From Bradyrhizobium sp. OK095 (GTDB lineage: Bacteria > Pseudomonadota > Alphaproteobacteria > Rhizobiales > Xanthobacteraceae): a stretch of DNA of 64,000 nucleotides. The position numbers and the translations under genes are program-made. The stretch lies in the NCBI RefSeq assembly GCF_900109945.1, contig NZ_FOBX01000009.1, positions 248,001 through 312,000 on the forward strand, written 5' to 3'. Positions within the stretch are counted from its first letter, which is position 1, and each line of letters starts with the position of its first letter. Under the pieces are notes generated by a model. That model searched no databases. It saw only the letters and a program-made list of their open reading frames with translations, and was not told the DNA's origin. Below are positions 24,897 through 31,866 of the stretch, one piece after another.

Positions 24897-24912
24897 TTAT
24901 GGCGACAGTGCC
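24897..24912 (+). repeat. Inverted-end repeat, most diverged left end
   Basis: GTTATGGCGACAGTGCC, followed by CGAGACCCCGC, resembles the left end plus start of the interior (GTTACGGTGACAGTGCACGAAACCCC). The last recognisable member of the cluster. Confidence 0.45.
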
Positions 24913-24989
24913 CGAGACCCCGCGCGCTCTTTGAGTTTGGGCATCCTCGAGCTGTAGGACCATGGTTGAATCCCCGCTGCGATGTGCTT

Positions 24990-25026
24990 AAATGCCATGT
25001 GGTACAATTTTTCAGGCATTTGGCAT
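24990..25026 (+). promoter_or_regulatory. Promoter and nested inverted repeats before the RES/Xre operon
   Basis: AAATGCC at 24990-24996 mirrors GGCATTT at 25015-25021, and ATGCCA at 24992 mirrors TGGCAT at 25021. Between them lies TACAAT at 25003-25008, a good -10. The arrangement fits autorepression by the antitoxin and argues that translation starts at 25049, not at the ATG at 24992, which would precede the transcript. Confidence 0.5.
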
Positions 25027-25048
25027 AAGAGTGCCGAGACGGGTTCCG

Positions 25049-25699
25049 ATGGCAAAGAATGTGCGTGCCGGCGAAGGCGTTGGTTCGATCGCTTCACGGA
25101 GGCTTCGCGGCCCGTCATCGAAGCCGACGCACAAATCTCCTCCCGACAAATCGCGCAAATCGGCAAGGCCTGAACGCCTGTCCGCCGCCGAGCCGGACCA
25201 GACCTATCAACCGCAAGCCGGCGCGATTGTCGTGCAGGGGCATTTCGATGCGGTCACGGGGCTCTCCACCGTCACCGACGCTCCTTTGCTCGGGCTTGGC
25301 AGGAATGCCTCGGATGAATCGCGCCCCTCGGCCGAACTGTTCAATGTCGTCATCGACGCCAACAGTCTGTTTCGGATCGAACCCGCCGCCCTCAAATGCC
25401 TTGCCAACTACACCGACGACGAAATCCACATGTTCGTCGTGCCTAAGCGCACGCTGGCGCGACGGTTGTCTGATGGCGAGCCGCTGACGATCGAGGAGAC
25501 CGACAAGGCCGTGCGGCTGGCGCGAGTCGACCGGCTGGGCGCGAACGTGTTCGGCGATGCCGCCAAGGCGCACCGCTGGCTGCGCAAACCGAAGAAGGCG
25601 CTGGGCGGAGAAACGCCGTTGGCTTACCTCGCAACGGAGGCGGGTGCGCGGGTTGTCGAGGAGATGTTGTACCGGATCGATCACGGCATCCTTGCGTAA
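25049..25699 (+). CDS. Xre/MbcA/ParS-type antitoxin
   Basis: 216 residues from ATG 25049. A basic disordered N-terminus (about 1-50) precedes the antitoxin fold. The last ~55 residues hold the toxin-binding (DUF2384-type) domain: KAHRWLRKPKKALGGETPLA followed by YLATEAGARVVEEMLYRIDHG, with the W-x-x-x-P-x-x-x-L-G-G pattern of this family. The preceding helical part (LFRIEPAALKCLANYTDDEI, VVPKRTLARRL) is the Xre-like DNA-binding region. It neutralises the RES toxin encoded nine bases downstream and probably represses the operon. Confidence 0.87.
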   Translation: MAKNVRAGEGVGSIASRRLRGPSSKPTHKSPPDKSRKSARPERLSAAEPDQTYQPQAGAIVVQGHFDAVTGLSTVTDAPLLGLGRNASDESRPSAELFNVVIDANSLFRIEPAALKCLANYTDDEIHMFVVPKRTLARRLSDGEPLTIEETDKAVRLARVDRLGANVFGDAAKAHRWLRKPKKALGGETPLAYLATEAGARVVEEMLYRIDHGILA

Positions 25700-25708
25700 G
25701 GATCTGGC

Positions 25709-26185
25709 GTGAGGATCTGGCGGATTTCCAATTTCGACGATCTGTCGGGCGTGGGCGGCCTGAAGGCCGGCGGCCGCTGGCATGATCGCGGCCGGCCCGT
25801 GGTCTACGCCGCGGACCATCCGGCTTCGGCGCTGCTCGAAGTGATGGTGCATCTGGAAATCGATTTCGAGGACCTGCCGACGAGCTACCAGCTGCTCGGG
25901 ATCGACGTGCCGGACAACCTCGCCGTCGAAACGGTGAGCCTGACCGATATCGAAGGGATATCGCGGGATTGGGCTGACGATCCAAGGGTGACACGTGGCT
26001 TATTGCGGCCGTGGTTCGACGAGGCGCGTACGGCGATGGTGTCGGTGCCATCGGTCATCGTGCCGTTCGCACAAAATTACATCATCAATCCGAGACACAA
26101 GGACGCCGGGCGTATCCGCGTGGCGCATGTCGCGCGCTATCCTCATGACCCGCGGCTGTTCGGACAAAGGACGGGCAACGAATAG
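25709..26185 (+). CDS. RES-domain toxin
   Basis: 158 residues from a GTG nine bases after the antitoxin stop. RES-domain signatures are visible: N-terminal Arg in MRIWRISNF, GLKAGGRWHDRGRPVVYAAD, and ASALLEVMVHLE with the conserved Glu; the C-terminal VPFAQNYIINPRHKDAGRI completes the fold (the 'NP.H' element). Members such as MbcT and ParT are ADP-ribosyl-transferase-like; MbcT degrades NAD and ParT modifies phosphoribosyl-pyrophosphate synthetase. The target here is unknown. Toxin-antitoxin pair placed at the right edge of the repeat-rich patch. Confidence 0.9.
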   Translation: MRIWRISNFDDLSGVGGLKAGGRWHDRGRPVVYAADHPASALLEVMVHLEIDFEDLPTSYQLLGIDVPDNLAVETVSLTDIEGISRDWADDPRVTRGLLRPWFDEARTAMVSVPSVIVPFAQNYIINPRHKDAGRIRVAHVARYPHDPRLFGQRTGNE

Positions 26186-26273
26186 CGGATATTGGTGAGA
26201 CCGGCGCCTGTCGCTGCCGACCTACCTCGCCCCCACCACCGTAACGCGGACTGTTGCCGCAATCGAAAGCAGC

Positions 26274-27227
26274 TCAGAGCCGGCTGAGCAATTCGGCCTT
26301 CTTCGACTCGTATTCGCTATCCGTGAGGATGCACTTCTTGTGCAGGTCGGCGAGCTTTTCGATCAGCGCAACGATCTCGTCGTGCTGAGCGGGCGACGGC
26401 CCGAATTGGTTCGGTGGCGAACTCGCCATTGTCGAACTCGCCATTGGTGGCGGCGCGGGCATCGGCGGCGGCGCGCTCTGCACCCAGGGATCGGGTTGGC
26501 TGGCATAGGCCTGTTGCGGGGCAGCCTGCTGCGGGGCGGCACCATTGTTCACTGGGTTGATCCGCGGCAGGTCGGCCACGCGCACCAGTCCGAACTGGCT
26601 GGTGAAGGTAATCGACTGATCGCCGCTTTGCTGTTGCGAAAAACCGCCGATCTGGTGCTGGCCCGTATCATAAACCGACACCTGACCATTGATGTCGACG
26701 GCCAGCCGCCGTGCGCCTGGAAAATAGGCATAGCGCAGATTGTTTTGACCGCCCGTCGAACCGGGCATGCCGAGATCAGCGGGCCACCAATTGCTCGATG
26801 CTGCGGGCACGAAAAGGCTCGAGCCGCTGCCGCCGTAGCCGGTGTTGCCGTAGCCGTTGCTTTGCTGCTGGTGGCTGCCTCCGCTCTGGCCCTGCCAGCC
26901 GCCGCCTTGGGATTGGCCGCCCTGGGATTGGCTCTGGCTCTGGGCGGGCATCTGGAACAGCGGTTGTCCCTGGATCAGGCTCGACAATTCCTGGCACAGT
27001 GAATCGACGCGGCCCTTCAGGTAGTTGTTGAACATGTCGCCGATCATGATCATCCCGCCCATCGACCATTGGCCCATGCCGCCGAATTCCGGATGATTGA
27101 ATTGGGCCTGGTTGCCGTATCCGGCCGAAACGGCCAGAAGCATGCACAATACAGCGTCACTCGAAAATCCGTGCCGGCGCGCCACATCATCGACGATCCG
27201 CCGACCTTCGTCCGTCAACTGTTGCAT
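26274..27227 (-). CDS. SHOCT-domain protein with Gln/Ser/Gly-rich middle
   Basis: 317 residues. N-terminal ~90: helical (QQLTDEGRRIVDDVARRHGF) with a Met/Gly-rich stretch (GGMGQWSMGGMIMIGDMFN). Residues ~95-140 are low-complexity Gln/Ser/Gly. A beta-rich part follows (LRYAYFPGARRLAVDINGQV, SVYDTG), then a Pro/Ala linker and a C-terminal SHOCT helix pair (IEKLADLHKKCILTDSEYES, KKAELLSRL). SHOCT domains are short oligomerisation modules. No catalytic motif is seen. Transcribed alone. Confidence 0.75.
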   Translation of the reverse strand: MQQLTDEGRRIVDDVARRHGFSSDAVLCMLLAVSAGYGNQAQFNHPEFGGMGQWSMGGMIMIGDMFNNYLKGRVDSLCQELSSLIQGQPLFQMPAQSQSQSQGGQSQGGGWQGQSGGSHQQQSNGYGNTGYGGSGSSLFVPAASSNWWPADLGMPGSTGGQNNLRYAYFPGARRLAVDINGQVSVYDTGQHQIGGFSQQQSGDQSITFTSQFGLVRVADLPRINPVNNGAAPQQAAPQQAYASQPDPWVQSAPPPMPAPPPMASSTMASSPPNQFGPSPAQHDEIVALIEKLADLHKKCILTDSEYESKKAELLSRL

Positions 27228-27394
27228 GAGCTACCCTTACCTGGACGCGCGTTCGTCGCCGAACTGGGAGACCAGCAGGACCTATCACACCCGCGACACC
27301 GACGATAGGAACATCGGGTCAAACCCGGAAGTCGGCTTCGGTCATCGCGGCGAACGTGTGCGAGCAGCTTGATCGCGGCCACTTGGTCCCAAAC

Positions 27395-27421
27395 GCAAAA
27401 GCCCCGGACCAGCCGGGGCTT
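27395..27421 (-). terminator. Intrinsic terminator of the second outer-membrane gene
   Basis: AAGCCCCGG at 27399-27407 and CCGGGGCTT at 27413-27421 with a 5-nt loop; on the minus strand TTTTGCGTTT follows. Same GCCCCGG stem as the terminator at 23930. Confidence 0.88.
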
Positions 27422-27445
27422 CTGTCTCACCGCATTGCGATTCCG

Positions 27446-28186
27446 TCAGTACCTGGCGACGACCGAACTGCCGGGCCAATCGAATTTGTAGTTGATGCCG
27501 GCCCTCACGATGTCGCCGCGCTCGAGCACGTTCACGTTGATCGCGCCTCCGATGGTCGTCGGCGTGTACACTGTCTTGTTGCCGAGATCGTAGTGCAGGT
27601 ACTCGATCTTTGCCGACCAGTGCGGAGCGAACATCTTCTCCACGCCGCCGCCTGCAACCCAGCCGGTGCGCCACGCCTCGCCGCAGCTGAAGCCGCCGAA
27701 CACGGTCAGGCCGCAGGGATTTTGCCCGGCCTTGACCTGCCCATATCCGACGCCGGCCGTGCCGAAGAGGAGCCAGCCGTTGACGTCGAAGCCGACCCGA
27801 ATGCGATCCGTCCCGAAGTTCCTGAGCGTGGTGAAGCAGGTCGTGCCGCCGTTGACGCTGCACAGCAACGGGCTCGTGAGCGTGCCCTTGATGTCCGCGT
27901 AGTCGAAATCGCCCTCGAAGCCGATGACGAATCTGTTGACCTGCCAGTTGAACCCGTAGGTGCCGCCGACCAGGCCGCCGTTCTGGGAAAAATTACCCGA
28001 CGTCGTGCCGAATATATCAGTGTGGTTGGTGGTGCCCCAGCCCCATCCCCCGTTGATGCCGAGATAGAAGCCCGTCCAGGTCGCGACCGGCGGCGGTGGT
28101 GGGGGCGGCGCCTTGAGCGCCATGTCAGCGGCGAAGGCCGACGTTCCGATCAGGGAAAGAATGATGGAAATTGCAAAGCGCTTCAT
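27446..28186 (-). CDS. Outer-membrane beta-barrel protein, Omp25/31-like
   Basis: 246 residues from ATG 28186; the longer frame starts in a 12-bp tandem repeat and is rejected. Signal peptide MKRFAISIILSLIGTSAFA, then ADMALKAPPPPPPPVATW and TGFYLGINGGWGWG, close to the protein at 23981. It has four cysteines (e.g. LLCSVNGGTTCF) not shared with that paralogue. The C-terminus GINYKFDWPGSSVVARY matches the other's end, giving the terminal aromatic residue used in outer-membrane assembly. Probably a structural surface protein. Confidence 0.88.
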   Translation of the reverse strand: MKRFAISIILSLIGTSAFAADMALKAPPPPPPPVATWTGFYLGINGGWGWGTTNHTDIFGTTSGNFSQNGGLVGGTYGFNWQVNRFVIGFEGDFDYADIKGTLTSPLLCSVNGGTTCFTTLRNFGTDRIRVGFDVNGWLLFGTAGVGYGQVKAGQNPCGLTVFGGFSCGEAWRTGWVAGGGVEKMFAPHWSAKIEYLHYDLGNKTVYTPTTIGGAINVNVLERGDIVRAGINYKFDWPGSSVVARY

Positions 28187-28215
28187 GGTCCCCTCGCGCG
28201 TTAGAAAAAACCTCG

Positions 28216-28251
28216 ATTCCAATTCCCATTCCAATTCCCATTCCAATTCAC
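28216..28251. repeat. Three 12-bp tandem repeats in the outer-membrane gene leader
   Basis: ATTCCAATTCCC at 28216-28227 and 28228-28239, then ATTCCAATTCAC at 28240-28251. They lie between the shared 43-bp promoter module and the start codon, in the probable 5' untranslated region. Confidence 0.9.
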
Positions 28252-28253
28252 AG

Positions 28254-28296
28254 CCTATCAATCACGCCGCCCGGCGGCTGTGACGGAATTGTCGCT
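28254..28296 (-). promoter_or_regulatory. 43-bp module upstream of outer-membrane gene (copy B)
   Basis: Matches copy A (24813-24855) at 37 of 43 positions: begins CCTATCAATCACGCCG, ends TGTGACGGAATTGTCGCT. The central palindrome is less perfect here (GACGGAATTGTC). Distance to the start codon is longer by the 12-bp repeats. Confidence 0.6.
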
Positions 28297-28380
28297 TCCA
28301 TTCAAAATGCGCGGCAGTTCCAATAAGGGATCCGGTGCCGTGATCGCACGCGCTCCGGTACGATGGTGGTCGCCGCCGCG

Positions 28381-29325
28381 CTACAGCTGCCTCGTCACGA
28401 TCGCGACCACCACCGGCAACGTCACCGCAGCCAGCAGCGTCCCCAGCGCCACCGCGCCCGACACCGGATTCACCAGCCGCCGATACTGCACTGCAAAAAT
28501 GTAGGCGTTCGCGCCGGTTGGCATCGCCGCGAACAGCACGACCACGCCGGCCGCGACCGGCGGCAGGTTCAACAGCTTTGCGAGCACGAAGGCAGCTGCC
28601 GGCATCGCCAGCAGCTTGAGCGCGCTCATCACGACGACGCTCAACATCTCGCCCTTCACCTCGAACCGAAACAGGTTGATGCCGAGCGCGATGAGCGCCG
28701 CCGGCGTTCCCGCCTGCGCGAGCAATTCGATGGTCCTGTCGGCGACGGGATTGAGGCCGAGACCCGTGAAGCGCCACACCACGCCAAAGCCGATCCCCAG
28801 CATCAGCGGATTGCGCGCGAGGTCCGCGAGCACGGGCCGGATCACCGACAGCGCCGAGCCGGTCCGCTTGCGGCTGACCAGCTCCATTTGCAGGATGCCG
28901 CAGAGCCAGAGCAGCGGCGTGTTCACCGACAGGATCAGCGCCATCGGACCCGCGGCCTCGTTGCCAAGCGCCGAGAGCGTCAGCGGAATGCCGAGCATCA
29001 CGATGTTGCCGTAGACCGAGCCGATCGCGAACACGACGCCGTCCTCGCGATCCTCGCGCCGTTCGCGCAGCAGCGCCGAGATCGCCAGCGCCGCGATCCA
29101 AATCATCGCGAGCGCGCCGTAATAGGCGCCCCACATCCGGTAGGGGCTGACATCGGGGAATTCCGACACGACGATGGTGCGGAACAGCAGCGCGGGAATC
29201 GCGATGCTGAAGGCGAATTCGGAGATGCCCTTGTGCGCGCTCTCCGAGACGAAGCGAAACAGCACCGCCGCATAGCCGGCCGCGATCAGGGCGAACACCG
29301 GCGCGACGATCAACACGGTGGCCAT
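28381..29325 (-). CDS. AEC family transporter (auxin efflux carrier type)
   Basis: 314 residues from ATG 29325. About ten membrane helices arranged in two five-helix halves: ATVLIVAPVFALIAAGYAAV, FAFSIAIPALLFRTIVV, YYGALAMIWIAALAISALL, then FAIGSVYGNIVMLGIPLTLS (the conserved N-x-x-x-x-G-x-P loop), and in the second half LLAQAGTPAALIALGINLF and VVLFAAMPTGANAYIFAVQY. These match the AEC/BASS-like fold that exports or imports organic anions. Substrate unknown. Transcribed alone. Confidence 0.9.
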   Translation of the reverse strand: MATVLIVAPVFALIAAGYAAVLFRFVSESAHKGISEFAFSIAIPALLFRTIVVSEFPDVSPYRMWGAYYGALAMIWIAALAISALLRERREDREDGVVFAIGSVYGNIVMLGIPLTLSALGNEAAGPMALILSVNTPLLWLCGILQMELVSRKRTGSALSVIRPVLADLARNPLMLGIGFGVVWRFTGLGLNPVADRTIELLAQAGTPAALIALGINLFRFEVKGEMLSVVVMSALKLLAMPAAAFVLAKLLNLPPVAAGVVVLFAAMPTGANAYIFAVQYRRLVNPVSGAVALGTLLAAVTLPVVVAIVTRQL

Positions 29326-29679
29326 GCGCCCCTCAACCTCTCGGGGAGCAGCCGACCACCCCACGCACTCTCGACGATGCCATCATGCTCCTGTTTTGCC
29401 CGACGAGTCAAATCGAATTCGTAAAATCCGTAAACGGGGCCGGGCCTGGCTACTGTGCATGGGGTTGTTTTGCGTTTTTTTGTTTGAGGGGGCACCGGGG
29501 GCTCGGGCCGGGCCCGATCTGACCATCTCTGCCAAAGTGTTGCCGAACTCTGCGGAGCAGCCCGGCCCGGCCCGCCCTGTTGCCGAGACCGCACACGTCC
29601 GACCTTTCGCCTCCGCCCTCGTTGCCAACGAACAGCCGTTCACCCACACTCCGGCCCGACTCTAGATTTGGGGGGATCA
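29326..29679. other. Intergenic region with GC runs
   Basis: About 350 bases between two divergent genes. It contains a T-rich patch (near 29468-29485) and the palindrome TCGGGCCGGGCCCGA at 29503-29517, besides several GGCCCGGCCC-like runs. No coding frame is credible. It should carry both promoters. Confidence 0.5.
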
Positions 29680-30033
29680 ATGCCGGCGTTTCACTCTGGG
29701 AAATCCATTCTTGCTGCCATGGCCGGGCTTGCCCTGGCCGTGTTCGTCCAGCCAGGCGCTGGCTTCGCTTACACGCCCGAGCAACAGCAGGCCTGCACGC
29801 CCGATGCGATGCGGCTGTGCGGCGAGTTCGTGCCGAACGTCGATGCCATCACTGCCTGCATGATCCAGAAGAAGGCGCAGCTCTCGCCGCAATGCAAGCC
29901 GTACTTCCGCCAGGGACCCGAGCCCAGCGAGGCCCGCGCCGGCAAGCCGGTCAACATCGCGCCCAAGACGGCGAAGAAGAGCACCAAGCCGGCGCCGAAG
30001 GCGGCCAAGAAGAAAAAGACCGAGCCGAGCTGA
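29680..30033 (+). CDS. Small exported cysteine-containing protein
   Basis: 117 residues from ATG 29680, preceded by GGGGGGATCA. A signal peptide (about 1-31, KSILAAMAGLALAVFVQP) is followed by a short domain with CTPDAMRLCGEFVPNVDAIT and ACMIQKKAQLSPQCKPYF; the four Cys spacing suggests two disulfides, a common layout in small rhizobial periplasmic proteins. The C-terminal ~35 residues are Lys/Ala/Pro-rich (KTAKKSTKPAPKAAKKKKTE), likely a flexible basic tail. Function not recognised. Confidence 0.75.
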   Translation: MPAFHSGKSILAAMAGLALAVFVQPGAGFAYTPEQQQACTPDAMRLCGEFVPNVDAITACMIQKKAQLSPQCKPYFRQGPEPSEARAGKPVNIAPKTAKKSTKPAPKAAKKKKTEPS

Positions 30034-30475
30034 GCGCGCGTTCCTTCTCTGAAACTCCGTCATGCCTGGGCCAGAAGCGCCAACGCGTCTTCGCTGAATA
30101 GGCGCGAAGCGCGTCTTCGCGGTGCGCGATTTGCCGCATCAGCTTGACGACAGCCACCGGACTCCTTTTGTTCGCTGTCTCGCGCGCATGCTTGCGGCGA
30201 TTACGCGCACCCGCGATCGAAAAGAGCCGCGCGTCGGTTTGCGCGGCAAGGTTGCATTCCGCTTTCCCCTTCTCATTGCTCAAAAAAAGCACGATTGCTC
30301 GGTTCAAGGGCGCTTGATTGCAGTTCGTTTCTGTCGTCGCACGAAGCAGTGTGACTCAAAAGCCAACACGCTTTGATATTTCGTGGCGGCAAGGCAACTC
30401 CCGATAAATTTTTCTTTCACGAATCAGCGCGGTGATTCATTTTCGCGGCCTGGGGTCAATCTGGAGGCCAAGGGC
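30034..30475. other. Intergenic region before the ParA gene
   Basis: About 440 bases with no convincing gene. Contains GCGCGAAGCGCGTCTTCGCG-type inverted repeats near 30101-30120, and AT-rich sequence (30270-30420) that probably holds the promoter of the ParA gene. Confidence 0.5.
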
Positions 30476-31153
30476 ATGAACGTTATTGTTTTCGCATCGC
30501 GTAAAGGCGGCTCGGGCAAGAGTACCCTGGCCGCACATCTCGCCGCGCAGATCAAGGGGACCAAGCCTATCCTGCTCGTCGATGCCGATCCGCAAGGATC
30601 TCTCACGCTGTGGCACAAGCTGCGTGGCACCAACGAGCCGCCGATCAAGTCTGCGGTGAACTCCGTCAGCGGCATCGTCTCCGCCGCCAAGCGCGACGGC
30701 TATGAATGGGTGTTGATCGACACGCCGCCGAACCTGTCGGCCGTCGTCGATGACGCGATCAAGAACGCCACGATGGTGGTCATTCCGGCGCGTCCCGGCG
30801 TGTTCGACGTCAACGCGGTGCAGGAAACGATTCAGATGTGCCGCGCGGCGCGCAAGCCCTACGCGGTCGTGCTCAACGGTGCGCCGGCCCGCCGTGACGA
30901 ATCCGAAAGCCCGATCGTCACCATCGCCCGCGAGGCGTTGGCGAAATTCCGCGCTCCGGTGTGGGGCGGTCAGATCACCAACCGTACGGATTTGCTGATG
31001 GCGCTGAGCCATGGCGAAGGCGCGCGGGAATATCAGTCCGAGAGCCGTGCGGCTCAGGAAATTGCAAGGCTGTGGGCAGCGATCGAGCGTTCAGTGAAAG
31101 CTATTCGCGGCACGGTGTCGGCATCTGGCGCAATGCACAAGCAGGCGGCATAA
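30476..31153 (+). CDS. ParA family ATPase, orphan
   Basis: 225 residues from ATG 30476 with GGAGG nine bases upstream; a longer start at 30383 adds an unconvincing extension. The deviant Walker A ASRKGGSGKSTLAAHLA, the Walker A' region LLVDADPQGSLTLWHK and the Walker B LIDTPPNLS define a ParA/MinD-type P-loop ATPase. No ParB gene or parS-like site is visible beside it, so this is an orphan, not the main chromosome-partition operon. Orphan ParAs position large protein complexes such as chemoreceptor arrays or carboxysomes. Its partner cannot be told here. Confidence 0.88.
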   Translation: MNVIVFASRKGGSGKSTLAAHLAAQIKGTKPILLVDADPQGSLTLWHKLRGTNEPPIKSAVNSVSGIVSAAKRDGYEWVLIDTPPNLSAVVDDAIKNATMVVIPARPGVFDVNAVQETIQMCRAARKPYAVVLNGAPARRDESESPIVTIAREALAKFRAPVWGGQITNRTDLLMALSHGEGAREYQSESRAAQEIARLWAAIERSVKAIRGTVSASGAMHKQAA

Positions 31154-31176
31154 TTCAAAAAATCATTCCCCGGACG

Positions 31177-31206
31177 AAAACGCGCGGCTGTCCGCGCGTT
31201 TTGCGT
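31177..31206 (+). terminator. Intrinsic terminator after the ParA gene
   Basis: AAAACGCGCGG at 31177-31187 pairs perfectly with CCGCGCGTTTT at 31192-31202 around CTGT, followed by GCGTTTTT. Confidence 0.9.
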
Positions 31207-31232
31207 TTTTGGGGTTCACATGCCGATGAAGG

Positions 31233-31430
31233 TTAGGCCACCATCAGCATGTAGAACACGATCACCGGCGACAGCGTCAGGATCACCGACCAGATGCCGG
31301 CGGCCCAGAGAATGTCTTCGGTGGTGAAGTTCTGCTCGGTGGACAAGCCCTGTTGTCCGGCGTCGTAATGCGACGCCACTTCGTTCTGACTATTCACAAA
31401 CGCCCCCGCGATTTCTTCGCTTATGGGCAT
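31233..31430 (-). CDS. Small single-helix membrane protein
   Basis: 65 residues from ATG 31430 (a GTG one codon earlier is possible). A soluble N-terminus of ~38 residues is followed by one C-terminal membrane segment, TTEDILWAAGIWSVILTLSP then VIVFYMLMVA. The D-(I/L)-L...PV..F pattern is shared with the 48-residue protein encoded next to it at 31530. Function unknown; the conserved pattern and tandem arrangement argue that both are real. Confidence 0.6.
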   Translation of the reverse strand: MPISEEIAGAFVNSQNEVASHYDAGQQGLSTEQNFTTEDILWAAGIWSVILTLSPVIVFYMLMVA

Positions 31431-31529
31431 CACGCTACACGGGATGTTTTAAAATTCCGGATCGCAATCCCACTCGCATTTTGAGCGCATTTGTGACCTC
31501 GGTTTAACCATCCCGCGCCAGGATCCTCC

Positions 31530-31676
31530 TCAGGCGAGCCAGACCCGAAACAGCAGCACCGGCATCAGGCCGAGCATCACCGCCCAGAACCCGAACGATG
31601 AGACGACGAGAATTCCCTGCAAGAGATCGGCGGGCGCGAACTGGCTCGCGGCCGTAGGCCGGGTGCGATGCCCCAT
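31530..31676 (-). CDS. 48-residue membrane protein, similar to its neighbour
   Basis: Begins MGHRTRPTAASQFAPADLL and continues QGILVVSSFGFWAVMLG and LMPVLLFRVWLA to a TGA at 31530. A good ribosome site, AGGGGGAATAACC, precedes the ATG on the minus strand. The single C-terminal membrane helix after a 'DLL' resembles that of the 65-residue protein at 31233 (DIL...SPVIVF). Too short for usual gene-finding cut-offs. Function unknown. Confidence 0.6.
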   Translation of the reverse strand: MGHRTRPTAASQFAPADLLQGILVVSSFGFWAVMLGLMPVLLFRVWLA

Positions 31677-31816
31677 TGGTTATTCCCCCTTTGAAATACT
31701 TTAAGCGGGAACGATAGGGCCGATTGCGTAAACGAGCCGTGGATGCACCATGCGGCAGCTGCGAAGGATGTTCGCGTGCGGTTAACCACGGTGGCACAAG
31801 TGCGCCGCCCCGCCGC

Positions 31817-31856
31817 CGTCATTCCGGGGCGCGCGTAGCGCGAACCCGGAATGACG
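31817..31856. repeat. Intergenic palindrome, CGTCATTCCGGG type
   Basis: CGTCATTCCGGG at the left mirrors CCCGGAATGACG at the right with GCGCGC...GCGCG inside, giving an almost perfect 40-bp hairpin just after the stop of the DapA-family gene. Same family as 11809-11850. Confidence 0.8.
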
Positions 31857-31866
31857 AAGGAAGCGC

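Noticed and set aside
27003..28300. CRISPR-like repetition around the 12-bp units
   Set aside because: Units are contiguous, 12 bp long, without spacers.
29951..30307. 118-codon minus-strand frame between the small exported protein and the ParA gene
   Set aside because: It overlaps the end of the exported protein gene in antisense, has no ribosome site and no coherent pattern.
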